Shown here: piece by piece, positions 36,371 to 46,540 of the stretch
Position numbering within the stretch: the first letter of the stretch is position 1
Layout of the letters: each line of letters opens with the position of its first letter
Assembly: GCA_029851415.1 (NCBI GenBank)
Contig: CM056744.1
Span: 64,970,172 to 65,034,171 of the forward strand
From: Eretmocerus hayati
Lineage: Eukaryota; Arthropoda; Insecta; Hymenoptera; Aphelinidae
Direction: 5' to 3'
DNA: 64,000 nt
Notes under the pieces: model-generated
The model's input: only the letters and a program-made list of their open reading frames with translations
What the model was told of the DNA's origin: nothing
Databases searched by the model: none
Made by a program: the position numbers and the translations under genes

Positions 36371-36951
36371 GCTAATGACTTGAATCTCTCCATTCATGAT
36401 TGAGACAGATAGGAATGAGCAAGGCTATTATACACCAGTACTGCAGAGAATTACTTGGTTCGATTGATGAATGTTGCAACAATAGTATTCAAAAGGTGAA
36501 ATTCAATCCTGTCATTCGGGATTGGTTAGGATAGATGATTAGTATCGTTTCGCGAATTGAATCAGTTTCTGAAGCATTGATCTCGATAGAGCAGTGGGAG
36601 ACGGGATCCATCATTCAATTAGATTGATTCCAATACTGTATTGCTTCATTCAAACATATTGAACCAGCAAAGATCTTTCATCCATCCATCCGGATCCTAT
36701 CCTATGCTGAATACTAGTATTGGATTTTATTCGCTCACATCAATTCTCATCAACAGTACAGAATTCGATTGGCAGTTGTGATCTCAAATCTACAATTCAG
36801 GATTCAGCTAGATTGGGTCTATGCTCGATTGATCTGCATTGAATCCCAATACTGCTCTCGCCGGTTGAACGATAGAACCGATTGAAATGTATTGATCCCG
36901 ATAGGATTCGATCGGTTTTCAATCTATCCCAATCGATCTTCTGCAGCAGGG
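36371..36951. repeat. Right terminal segment of the 28.5 kb insertion
   Basis: Degenerate AATCGATT-type sequence without a clear period. It ends in the right terminal inverted repeat (TCGATCTTCTGCAGCAGGG). It is comparable in composition to the left end. Confidence 0.6.
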
Positions 36952-36953
36952 AT

Positions 36954-37535
36954 GTCTTCTTCAGTTATCACCTCCTGATTTGGAACTCTTTTGAAGGCCA
37001 ACTCTAGTAGACCAGTGGTGGTTGCGAATCGCTGATTATTAACTAAGATGTGGTCATTCATGGGTTGTACTTGTGATTTACCGATTCCCAGGAAGTTACC
37101 ATTTTTTCTGACTCCGTACAATTTATCCAGATTCATATCGTCTCTTCTAAGGCTTGCCAAGTAGCCCTCAGGCTCACTGACTTCATCATCAGCTGTTTCG
37201 AATGAGGTAAACAAATGACTCTCGTCTGAAATGGTGTCATTCATCATGGTCTCATCGATTCCAGTTGATTCTCTCACGGTTTCGCATGATTCCCTCTTTT
37301 GGGTTGTCTCTTGATGGGCTAAGATTTTCTCTAGCGGATCTGTGATAGGTTTGAGTGTGTCTCTCATATTCTTTTCGAACTCAGCTTGTTGTCGTTTAAC
37401 CAACGCATACTTGCCTTTTAGAGCTCTTCTAGCCCTCATGAGCTTGACTGATGTATTTCTTTGATTGAGGAAGTCCTCCATGTCTACAGCTTGATGCAAA
37501 GTGCCGGAATGGGATGCCCTGTGAGGAGTGCCCAT
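36954..37535 (-). pseudogene. N-terminal part of DUF8207-like gene, cut by the 28.5 kb insertion
   Basis: From the ATG at 37535 (an alternative is 37481, MEDFLNQRN) the frame encodes a basic helical segment with RRALKGKYALVKRQQAEFEK, then a Pro-Ile-x-x-Pro-Leu motif. An acidic linker, YLASLRRDDMNLDKLYGVR and a TTGLLELAFKRVPN segment follow. This order matches the N-terminal two thirds of the invertebrate family recalled as DUF8207, of unknown function. The insertion starts inside the codon after GAA GAC. The frame then reads eight foreign residues and stops at 36924. Joined with 8490-8188 it would be about 290-300 residues. The gene is broken here. Confidence 0.65.
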
Positions 37536-37713
37536 CTTATAGCGAGAGCGCGGATCACGCAGAGAGTCTGAAGAAAGGGTTTTAATATAGCACGAAGACC
37601 GCACAATACCTTATGAGTGCCGCAAGAGAAGGCACAAATGCTATACAAGAACGTGCGAATTATTCGTGAAGACCATCCTGATGGTGCACGCGAAGGATTG
37701 AACATACTGAGAA

Positions 37714-37785
37714 TGCCGAAACTCGGATTCGAACCGAGAACCAGATGATCTCCAGTCATATGCTCTCCTACTGGGCTATTTTGGC
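37714..37785 (-). tRNA. tRNA-Phe-like sequence with GGA anticodon, probably non-functional
   Basis: The 72-nt sequence folds as a class I tRNA. The acceptor is GCCAAAA with TTTCGGC (one A-C mismatch) and there is a discriminator A. The D-arm TAGCCCAGTAGGAGAGCA matches an A box. The anticodon stem is TATGA/TCATC with loop CTGGAGA, and the T-arm CTCGG-TTCGAAT-CCGAG is perfect. Overall it is closest to eukaryotic tRNA-Phe, whose anticodon would be GAA; here it is GGA, formally a Ser anticodon on a body lacking the long variable arm. No T-run terminator follows. It is likely a decayed tRNA or a SINE head. Confidence 0.55.
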
Positions 37786-37796
37786 TGCCACACATA

Positions 37797-37846
37797 TACA
37801 CACACAGACTCACACACATATACACACTCACACACACACACACACA
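37797..37846. repeat. (CA)n microsatellite
   Basis: Interrupted CACACA/TACACA run between the tRNA-like sequence and the 31-bp array. Confidence 0.9.
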
Positions 37847-37849
37847 TGT

Positions 37850-38010
37850 ATATCGTACAAATACCACGCGGGGTAGACGTACACCGCACGAATACCGCGC
37901 GGGATAGACGTGTATCGCACGAATACCGCGCGGGATAGACGTATACCGCACGAATACCGCGCAGTATAGACGTATACCGTTCCAATACCACGCGGAATAG
38001 ACGTGTACTG
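37850..38010 (-). repeat. 31-bp CG-rich minisatellite array (right, inverted)
   Basis: About five copies of CGCACGAATACCGCGCGGGA-TAGACGTATAC. This is the reverse complement of the unit at 6542-6800. Confidence 0.9.
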
Positions 38011-38164
38011 ATGATCTTGATGATGAAGTCTCACCTACCTTGCCAGTGTCTGGATGCCGAGATGCAAGGAGTTATGCCAGAATTCAAACTGAATGATTCA
38101 CAGTCAAACACCCTACCATCCTGGCCTTTTTGAGCATGCGTGGCAATAAATCGGTGAACGGTAG

Positions 38165-38177
38165 AATATAAAAAGCT
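38165..38177 (+). promoter_or_regulatory. TATA-box-like element upstream of a small ORF
   Basis: AATATAAAAAGC lies about 75 bp upstream of the first ATG of the 38246-38542 frame. Spacing is plausible for a short leader. There is no further support. Confidence 0.25.
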
Positions 38178-38245
38178 CAGCCAATGTGTCATTTGCAACT
38201 GCACTACCATGGGTCTCTACTTCAGCACTTGCATACATTTTTTCG

Positions 38246-38542
38246 ATGAAAATGGGCAGTCGAAGAAGGAAGCTAAAACTGCCGTGCAGCGAAGATGAAA
38301 CCATCACTGGATATTGGAAATTCCTGCCGGGTGAATTGGAAATCAGCATAAATTCCCATCATAGTGGAGAGTTGTGCAAGGAATGCATCGAATCTGCCAG
38401 GAGAGAGTTCAACATAATGGATAAAAATCTGTGGGTGAAAAACCGTTTCTTCCACAATAGGGAACTTGCATGGTCGAGCGTTTGCCAATATAGAATATGC
38501 ATTCGAAAGCGCAGACTACGAGAGGATTTTTGGTCAAAATAG
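38246..38542 (+). CDS. Hypothetical 98-residue basic protein
   Basis: From MKMGSRRRK the frame encodes a Lys/Arg-rich N-terminus, an acidic patch, a CKEC pair and a strongly basic C-terminus with several Trp residues (WVKNRFF, RELAWSSV). A TATA-like box lies upstream at 38165-38177. An ATG further upstream would add 20 hydrophobic residues. It lies just outside the left terminal repeat of the CACTA-like element. I recognise no family. The frame could be chance, though its amino-acid balance is more protein-like than most nearby frames. Confidence 0.3.
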   Translation: MKMGSRRRKLKLPCSEDETITGYWKFLPGELEISINSHHSGELCKECIESARREFNIMDKNLWVKNRFFHNRELAWSSVCQYRICIRKRRLREDFWSK

Positions 38543-38590
38543 AATAATTTCAGGGGCAACATTCGATTTATAATAAATAATTGAAAATGC

Positions 38591-38738
38591 GCCCGCGAAA
38601 GACCTCCGATTCAAATCGATGTCACGTCATTAGGGTAGCCGCCAATACACACATGCAAACCCGCGCGCATTGGTGTTGCGTACGTGGGACGGCCGTCTGT
38701 CAGCGCTAAAATAACAAATCGGACCCGGCTTGTTTGAT
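38591..38738 (+). repeat. Left terminal inverted repeat of CACTA-like element
   Basis: 148 bp, matching the reverse complement of 46228-46386 at most positions. The right copy has about 11 extra bases after the GATGTCACG motif. Confidence 0.9.
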
Positions 38739-39299
38739 ACTTCCCGAGTGGAAAGCTGATCCGGGTGCCGGACGAAAAGATCCGCGCCGGATCTGTGTGG
38801 AGTCCGGGTGCCAGACGAAAATTTCAGCTTTTGACTCGCTAATAAACCCGTTGCGGATCCGTTTCGGACATTTGACCGGACTAGCAATACAACTTTCGGA
38901 ATAAATCCGGCAACGATGTGGTGCCGAGCCTATCCTATTGTCAGTGCTAACTATCGTTTGCGCTGTTAAAATAGTCACCATAAATATCAAACAAATTAGT
39001 TAAAATGAAGATAAGATTTGCGTAAATGAATTCTTTTATCAAGCTCCCCCTCGCTAGACCTCTTGAAAATTTTTCCTTGAGAAAAAAAACAACGCCCAGA
39101 TTTTTGTGGTTATTGTTTTTCCTATCCGCAAACCAAAGCATAGCCGGATGTAATTCTGATGATCCAAGACCTTCAAGGCTGACATGTAAGTACTCGGTTC
39201 GGCATTACTTGCTTAATTCTTTTACTTGTGATCATTTTGTCAAACGGCTTTATTATCATCTTAGGGCCTTCTTTTTTTGATCAATTACCTCAATTTCAG

Positions 39300-41406
39300 A
39301 GAAGAAGTGTCGAGGATTTTGGCGGTAAATCAGTGCAACAGACTGAAGCAGCGTAACTTTGCTCAGAAGAGAAAAAATTCAGAGGCAACTCAAGAAAAAT
39401 ATTCAGAGATCGAAGATGAAGGTTTCCATCCACAAAAAGTAATTTTTCTAATTCCCAGGCATGAAGGAACTGGAGAGTCCACCCATTCCTGCAATGAAGC
39501 ATGTGCAGCAGTTTCAAATGAAAATTCATCCAATTGTGAAACATCTTCTGATGATGACGGTTATAACAGTGATGATAGTGATATTGTAGATGGATCCAAT
39601 GATGAAGACTCGGAAAAACTTCAGGAAGATGATATCAGTGCTGTTCTAAAACGATGGGCAAAAGAATGTTTCACTCCACGCATGCACCTAGATAAGCTCT
39701 TGAAAGCTTTGCATCGGTTCCATTCCACTACTCTACCCTTGTCATCCAAAACTCTACTTAAACCATCACAGCCAATCAAGTACGAGATTGAAAAACTTAA
39801 TTCTTTCAGTAGAGGAATTCAAGCAGAGTTTGTCTACTTTGGTATCGCTGATCAGTTGAAGGCTATTGTTAATCCATCTTTACGTGAAAAATTGGTGCTT
39901 CCCCTGCAATTCAATGTTGATGGTCTCACATTGTACAATTCTAGCGCTGTAGAATTTTGGGCTCTATCAGGGAAAATCTACACCAGAAGAAATTATGATG
40001 ATCCATTTCCAATAGCGATCCACTCAGGAGTTGGAAAACCACAAGATTTAGAACATTACTTTGAAAAATTCATCAATGAAATTAACTTCCTGATGAGAAA
40101 TGGAATTGTGATTGAAGAGAAAAAATTCTGTGTTAGAATCCACTGTTTCATCTGTGATAGACCTGCTCGCTCTTTTATAAAAAAGATTAAAGGCCATGGT
40201 GGTTTCTGGGCATGTGAACGCTGTGAAGTAAGAGGATGTCGACCAAACAGAACTACCTACTATCCAGTGAATGAAGCTCCCATGAGAACAGATGCCTCAT
40301 TCCGCAACCAGGATAATGAAGAACATCAGCATGGAGATGACTCTCCGTTGTGTAAGATTGAGCCCCGCATTGACATGGTTTATGATTTCATCCTTGACTT
40401 CATGCACAAAAGTTGTTTGGGAGATATGAAAAAATTGACCATGGACTACTGGTTCAAAGTTTTTAAACATATCCTGACCAGAGAACAAATATTACCTGTT
40501 TCCCAACGCCTCATGAATCTGTCATCTCAAATTCCAGAAGAATTCCAGAGGACAAGATCTTTGGCAGATATGTGTAAATGGAAAGCTACGGAATGGAGGT
40601 TTTTCCTTCTATATGCTGGCCCATTAATCATGAATGGCATCCTGCCTCCACACTACTGGAAAAACTTCATGCTCTTCAGTGTTGGGAGCCTCATTTTGAA
40701 TAGTGATGCTCTATTTGAAGCATATCTAGATGAAGCAGAACAACACATGAATCTCTTCTGTGAAACTGCTCCAGAACTGTATGGTGATGAAGTCCTGGTG
40801 ACAAACATGCACAGTGTTTCTCACATTGCCAGAGATGTCAGGAACGAAAAATGTCCTTTGACTTTGATCTTAGCTTTTTTCTTCGAAAACTTTTTGGGGA
40901 AGCTGAAAAATTGCATTCGAAGTGGCAACAAGCCTCTCCAGCAATTATGCAATAGAATTCAGGATTATCTTGAAAATGAAAGGCCACAGAAGAAACCAGA
41001 GTTCAAGATTCTTAAAATGAAAAAAGATCAAAATGCTGATATAATGAGAATTTATAAGGTCCAGTACCATGATTGTAATATCAGCGTCGAGGAACCAAAT
41101 AATACTGTGCTGTTGAATGATGGTAGTATGATGAGAGTCAAATCTATGCACAGCTCTGGAAGAACTCATGGAGTAGATGGAGTTATCATCAAAGGAGAAA
41201 AAATACCAATAGAAGGACTTGCATTTGACTACCCAACTGATTCTTCTATCTTCAAAATCTTCAAAGTTGAAGACCCAAAAACTGCTGAAATTATTGAAGC
41301 ACAACTAGGATTGGTTCAGTGTAAAATGCTACATTTGAGCATATATGAATCTCTTGAAGATGAAAAAAACGATTCATATGTTATGCCACTGCTCCATATG
41401 AACTGA
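39300..41406 (+). CDS. TNP2/CACTA-like DDE transposase
   Basis: This gene would cut and move the element. The frame is open from 39277, but no ATG precedes residue 135. A TTTCAG acceptor ends at 39299, so the N-terminus probably comes from an unseen upstream exon, or the 5' end is degraded. With the frame start at 39277 as residue 1, conserved TNP2-type blocks follow in order. They are a helical LKRWAKECF..LDKLLKALHRFH segment, LPLQFNVDGLTLYNSS with D215, a CFIC..CERC zinc-like pair around IKGHGGFWAC, FILDFMHKSCLGDMKKL with D374, EWRFFLLYAGPLIMNGILP, and FFENFLGKLKNCIRSGNKPL with E537. D215, D374 and E537 fit a DDE triad. There is no internal stop or frameshift over about 700 codons, so the element may have been active recently. 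Confidence 0.85.
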
Positions 41407-42284
41407 ATCACTAAACTATGTACAGGATGAGAAATAGGTGAGAAATGCATCTTCTTTCGCTCTAAAAATGCTCTTACTCCATGCATGGTCTTGTAATGAT
41501 CACGCATTGTGTAGGTTTGGAATTACTTCAATATCGTGTGAAGCAGTGAGAAATGATTATATTTTTAGCATCTTTTTACAGGTTTTCTTCTAGAAATCTC
41601 GATTGAGATGTGTATATATGTTGAGATGTCGTATATATGAAAATTGCCAGAAAGGGTGAGAGGAATATCGACTTCTTCTATAAGCATTGTGCGTACTTAG
41701 TATGAATCACTCAAAATTTTGGGATAGCAATGACACCATCTATTAACTACAGATTTTAGAGGTCGGAATACAAATCCAGCTCCAAGCTTCGAGTGACTAA
41801 TTTTCATGCCATACATGAAATGATAATTTGACAAGAGAGTGATCTTGCAGTTGAATATAAGAAGAAGCTAAGTGTGTTTATTTTGTTTCGGAAACTATCA
41901 ATTGTTCCAGCTTTTTAGATTGAAGCCTGGTTGATCGCAACTATTACCTAGAGGTAATTTTGAGATTTTTCTTCACATTCATCGGTTTTTACTCAATAAT
42001 CATCATGCTATTTCGATAATAGACCACTTAGACGTACAAAAACCGAATTGTGGTGTTATCTCTCTTCATTTTCGTATCCTGGAGTATAACCTCAAATTCT
42101 AAATTTTTTCTCCTTTGACCAATTTTTTTGGCAAAACCTCAACTCTGGGTACTATTTTTGCCTATAAGTGCTAACGTTCTCTGTTCTCTTCCCTATTCTA
42201 GATGTGTTCTACTTATAACTGTGCTGTTATAAAAATTCGCGAGGGGAATGGAGGTTTTGCGACTGATATAGTCCTAACTGTATC
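41407..42284. other. Intergenic/5' region of the second transposon gene
   Basis: AT-rich with no convincing exon. The acceptor-like CTATTCTAG at 42193-42201 precedes an ATG frame (42202-42426), but that frame is not in phase with the downstream exons. Confidence 0.4.
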
Positions 42285-44220
42285 AACTAGCTTACTCGAT
42301 ACTGATGACCAAAATAATGCAATTGTTAAAACGTTGGAAGGACAAGCTAGAAGATCTCAATATGATCTGCACGCTCTCAAGAGGTGCTGTCCAAGTTCCA
42401 GAAAGCTGGGAGTTTGTCAAATGTGAAGTCTTGGAGTACTTTAGTGAGTTGATTCTTTTCGAATATAATCTTTGACACGATTAAAAAAGCACAAATTGCT
42501 CTGAACTTACGGTTTATTCCTTACTATTATTCCTGATTCGACTTTTGAATTCCACTCAGTCCTTTTTACTTACGAATCAGAAATTTTACAAACTACAGGT
42601 TTTTAATGTTATTGTTTCAAATTCTAGCAACTCTTCGCGAAGCTGATCTAATGATTGAAAAAATAAAGGCCAATGATATAACCGCAAGTCGCGGACAAGA
42701 GCGGCAGAAAAAAACGGTGAATCAACTATTTTTAGCAGCGCCGGCAATACGCTCTTCAGTTGTGCAATCGCAAAATCATAACTTGACTGATGGCACCATA
42801 ACATCACTAGAAGTGTCCAATAATTCTGGCGAAGGTAGCGTATACTCTCTTTAATCCTCATTTTTACGAATTGTCTCAATTTTATTGATCTCTCAATGTC
42901 TCCGAAGTACATTATTGATTCACAGCACTTCTTCGAATTTGAAGTGATATTTTCATCCTTATCTATCGATTAATTCCAGATAGAAACATAGTTAGTAATG
43001 AAAATTCTCCAAGGCCTTCAGGGGCCCCAGGCCTGTTGACACGTTGGTTTTAGAGGATGTTTCGAATAGCTTTATTGCGAGAACTGATTTGTCAGGTAAA
43101 ATACATAATTGTTAGATGACCCGTGTAGCATAGAATCATGTAATTGAATACTCATACAATTTTGTATTGTCTGTCATCTCGATAGATCTTGTGCTGCCAT
43201 TCGTAAGACTCCACCTCGATAAACAATTTGAAGGTAAATTTTGCTCATTCGTTTGCTGTTCTTGAAGGATGCTGTTAATGACCTCTTGGTATTGCTTTTT
43301 CATCATTCTAGATTTATCAAAAGTATTGCTCAAAGAACTGGGTACCATCAAAAAAAAAGTGAAGGGCAATGAATCTAAACTCCAGGTTTTCCAGAAAGAT
43401 GTGAATACTATCGCGACAGTAACAATGGATCAGCGAAGATTAGGACGCAATGAGGATATTTTAACTTACAACGAATTTAAGGAGAAATATCCTAGCATGA
43501 CTCTGCTTTTCAAAACTCTCCAAGATTTCGAGCAGTTCAAAACTAATATGACCATTATTGATGTCAAGGACGGTGGAAAGATCAAGGTGAGCGAAATGGC
43601 TCTCGACATGGTCATTTTATATATCGAGCACTGTAGCCTAGATTTTTATTCTTGTAACCAATGATTCAAGTTCTACTTATCGACACCACCTTTCAGAAAA
43701 AACATCTAATAACAATGGTTCTAAGTCACAAAGATGTCAACGATGCGTGCACTGATGTGTTAAGAGATTTCTTCAAAGGCTGTGTTTTGAGCCAATTCAC
43801 TGCCTCGAAAATGAGTTCAACAGACAAATCTAAGAAGATTTTCAAGAAAACTACCTTCTTTGGAGTCTTCGTAGGTGAGTCTCCCATCACTCTATTTGCC
43901 TGCTCAGGTTGGACTTTTACAACTGTTTGATTTCAAAATGACTAATACTTGTTTAATTTACGTTCACTCAGATTCCGTTTCATCCTTCAGATGCTTTTCT
44001 CCATATTCTCAATACAACTCGAAAAAAGACTCCCAAGAAAGGTAAGAAGAAAGTTGAAGAAGATAAAGAAGACGTGGGCCTAGACGAAAAAACGCTCCTA
44101 GTTTACGTTGGAATCACTATTAATAAAAGCCATGACTGGGACGGTGGTCGTCTACTTCGCCAGAGTAATGGTGCCGCGAAGAAGAGGAAAATTACTGTCG
44201 ACGATGAAGAAGACATATAA
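42285..44220 (+). CDS. Spliced second gene of the CACTA-like element, DUF4806-like
   Basis: Six exons can be read with conventional splice sites and matching phases: ~42285-42443, 42628-42834, 42980-43095, 43312-43586, 43697-43874 and 43991-44220. Donors are GTGAGT, GTAGCG, GTAAAA, GTGAGC and GTGAGT; every acceptor ends in AG. The N-terminal part (PESWEFVKCEVLEYF then a helical READLMIEKIK) and the block LLFKTLQDFEQFK..LRDFFKGCVLSQF..KKIFKKTTFFG resemble the two conserved regions of arthropod DUF4806 proteins. Those proteins have no known function and often lie near transposons. The last exon adds a Lys/Asp-rich tail, probably nuclear. Exon 3 is 116 nt where 117 would keep phase. A single missing base near 43027 (GGGGCCCC) breaks the frame. 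The first exon's 5' end and start codon are unresolved. Confidence 0.6.
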
Positions 44221-45074
44221 ATGACGCTCTATAAGAAAAAAATTAATGGAAATGAAACCCCCAAAATTGTTTGAAAATAATTCTATATTTATCAAAGAGT
44301 TTACTCGATCTTGTTGTTGGCGTAGAGAGTACTATCTTTCAATGCGTTTTGTGAAAAGTTGAATGTTGAATGCATGGATTGTTGAGTTGCTGTCGAATCC
44401 AGGAATGTTTAGTTTTTATCAACTTGAATAAATAATTCTGAAGAATCATTGATTTCTGATTTTCCATGATTATTTTACACGTGACTAGAGAGGGTATAGC
44501 ACTACAAGTCACTTTTTCTCCAGTCATTTGACATATGTGAACCGATCTTTTTGGATCCAAACAATAATAATCCTCTGCTCGTTTTTCCTGCTCTTTCAAT
44601 CTTTTTTGTTGCTTTTTTTTTGTGGAAATTTGAATTCTAAGACCCAAATAGACATTGAAATTGAATTTCACTTCAGGCGATTCTCTGGTTACCGGATTGA
44701 AGTATAACAATAATATGCGTTTTTTATAACCTCGCTAACGGTCATTCTCAAATTCCTTCTTTGGATTATTTTAACGACCAGAGAAACCTTTTATAGGTCA
44801 AATAGGGAGATCAAATTCCATTAAGATATGAAAAACACGCTTTACTGTCTGTCCCTCCTAACATTTCACAATTTCCACGAGAGTTATTGCGAATTTCTTA
44901 GAAGTATCGGAGACGCACCGATCCCATATCGTCGCCGGATCATCGTGATAATCATCTGGCCAGCCGTCCGGAACGGATCCGCAACGGGTCTATTCGCGGA
45001 TCCGTCCCGAATCCGCCACTTCAGGTGATCGATCCGGCGCGGATGACTGACGGACTTGATTTTCCACTCGGGTC

Positions 45075-46226
45075 GAAACAATTTTTTGATCGAATTGGGG
45101 ATGAATTTTCCCATCAGCAGTTGCTCCTGGCCTTTTATTACAGCTGAGGTGCAGTGAGACCGGCTGTTATCACTTTTTTGTGCATAGTGAAGTGAAGAAG
45201 GATGCAGGTTAGTGGGCATGTGGGGGGCAGTCACAAGTTTGAGGTGGAGAACTGTCAAATCCAGTCAGATCATCACTGAAAGTGTTATCTGGCTTATGAA
45301 ATGAAGCAATAGCGGCATGATATATGTGACTGTAGTAAATAATTTCCACATTAAATTATCTGATTCTTCTTGTTCACCCTCTTATCTGAGGATTTTGACA
45401 TTCTTCGACGACCCAAACTCTTTTTGTGATGCACCAGACAGAACCAAATTGAGCGTACTCAATCAAACATTCAGCGAAGTAGTTGTAAGCTGTTTGATGT
45501 GCTTTCAACCATCCAAATCATGAGTTGAGCCCTGGTGTCGTCATCAAAAATAAGCACCTCCCACTTCTAGCTTCCCAGTACTAGGTTATAATACCGAGGC
45601 TGTTAACTGGTTTAGTCAATCATGAACTTTCATTAATAGAATGAATGGTAATCATTTTGTATTCTTCTTGTGGTTCTCTCTGACTGCACCAATCATCTAA
45701 CGCAGCCACAGCATAATGATCTAGTACTGACAAGCTGGAAATGGCAAGAGCTCATTACTAATGGCTGAACTTGGGCCGAACTCATCAATTGGATACTTGG
45801 AGGCACGCCAAACAGCAGACAACTACTTCACTGAATGTTTGATTGAGTAAGCTCAACTTGGTTCTGTCTGATGGATCACAAGAAGAGTTGGTGTAATCAT
45901 CGACGAAGGATGTCAACATTCTCAGAAAGGAAGGTGAATAAGAAGAATCAGATGATTCAATGTGGAAATTATTCACCACAGTCACATATATTATGCCGCT
46001 ATTGCTTCATTTCATGGGCCAGATAACACTTTCAGTGGTGATCTGCCAATTCTCCACCTCAAAATTGTGGCTCCAAAAGCCTACCAACCTGCATCCTTCT
46101 TCACTTCACTATGCACAAAGAAACGTAATAGTAGGCGGTCTCACTGCACCTCAGCTAAAGTAAAAGGCCAGGAGCAACTGCTAATGGGGAAAATTCACCC
46201 CCAATTCGTTTGAAAGTTTTTTCGAG
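45075..46226. repeat. Foldback inside the 3' part of the CACTA-like element
   Basis: Arms 45075-45535 and 45770-46226 are reverse complements of each other with many substitutions, centre about 45653. Shared segments include GTGACTGTAGTAAATAATTTC-type sequence and GGCCTTTTATTACAGCTGAG-type sequence. Between 44221 and 45075 there is no recognised gene. A minus-strand frame at 44710-44339 is unremarkable. Confidence 0.75.
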
Positions 46227-46227
46227 C

Positions 46228-46386
46228 ATCAAACAAGCCGGGTCCGATTTGTTATTTTAGCCCTGGCAGACGGCCGCCACACGTACGCAACACCAATGCG
46301 CGCGGGTTCGCATGTGTGTATAGGCGGCTACCCTTGTGACGTAGAAGTCACGTGACATCGATTTGAATCGGGCGTCTTTCGCGGGC
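46228..46386 (-). repeat. Right terminal inverted repeat of CACTA-like element
   Basis: Partner of 38591-38738, ending GTCTTTCGCGGGC at 46386. It directly follows the foldback. Confidence 0.9.
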
Positions 46387-46540
46387 AAATTTTAACACTA
46401 ATAAATAAATAGTTAATGGCCATGACATAGAAAACTGTATTGTAACTTTGCTTATTTTCATGTGATCTATCTATTCAGATAAGAAATATTTTCCATGCAA
46501 GTTCTCTATTTTGATATCAACTACTACTATAAAGATTTCT

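Larger units (their letters stand above)
8491..36951. mobile_element. 28.46 kb TIR-bounded insertion made of satellites and palindromes
   Basis: The left end (plus strand) begins CCCTGCTGCGAAAG, then TCGATTGG. The right end, read on the minus strand, begins CCCTGCTGCAGAAGA, then TCGATTGG. The flanking dinucleotide AT is present at both ends (8489-8490, 36952-36953). Removing the segment plus one AT restores the DUF8207-like reading frame exactly. The junctions have no GT-AG signals, so it is not an ordinary intron. No transposase is visible inside. The contents are AATCGATT-rich satellites, two large palindromes, a higher-order repeat block, a segmental duplication and a probable solo LTR. 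It is either a giant non-autonomous transposon or a small one swollen by satellite growth after insertion. Confidence 0.7.
38591..46386 (+). mobile_element. CACTA/EnSpm-like DNA transposon with two genes (7.8 kb)
   Basis: Inverted terminal repeats at 38591-38738 and 46228-46386 share GCCCGCGAAAGAC, CGATTCAAATCGATGTCACG, GCGCGCATTGGTGTTGCGTA and AACAAATCGGACCCGGCTTG. The interior carries a TNP2-like transposase and a spliced second gene, both on the plus strand. Subterminal GGATCCG-rich segments occur near both ends (38760-38900, 44960-45070), a habit of this superfamily. The terminal bases do not spell CACTA and I could not fix the target duplication. Confidence 0.75.

Noticed and set aside
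8491..36951. Treating the 28.5 kb segment as an intron of the DUF8207-like gene
   Set aside because: There is no GT donor or AG acceptor at the boundaries. TIRs plus a duplicated AT fit insertion instead.
8491..36951. Assigning the palindromic satellites to a supernumerary (PSR-type) wasp chromosome
   Set aside because: Palindromic satellites are known there, but nothing in this window identifies species or chromosome.
38060..38125. Second tRNA-like sequence on the minus strand (GTTTGAATTC B-box-like, GTG anticodon-like loop)
   Set aside because: The T-arm does not pair and the anticodon stem has only about three pairs; too degenerate to call.
39026..39280. Open frame with signal-peptide-like start and a GTAAGT donor, as a first exon of the transposase
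   Set aside because: Splicing to the acceptor at 39299 puts it out of frame and creates a stop at the junction.
42202..42426. ATG-started frame after an acceptor-like site as exon 1 of the DUF4806-like gene
   Set aside because: It is not in phase with exon 2 and ends in a stop; the frame that is in phase has no ATG at that point.
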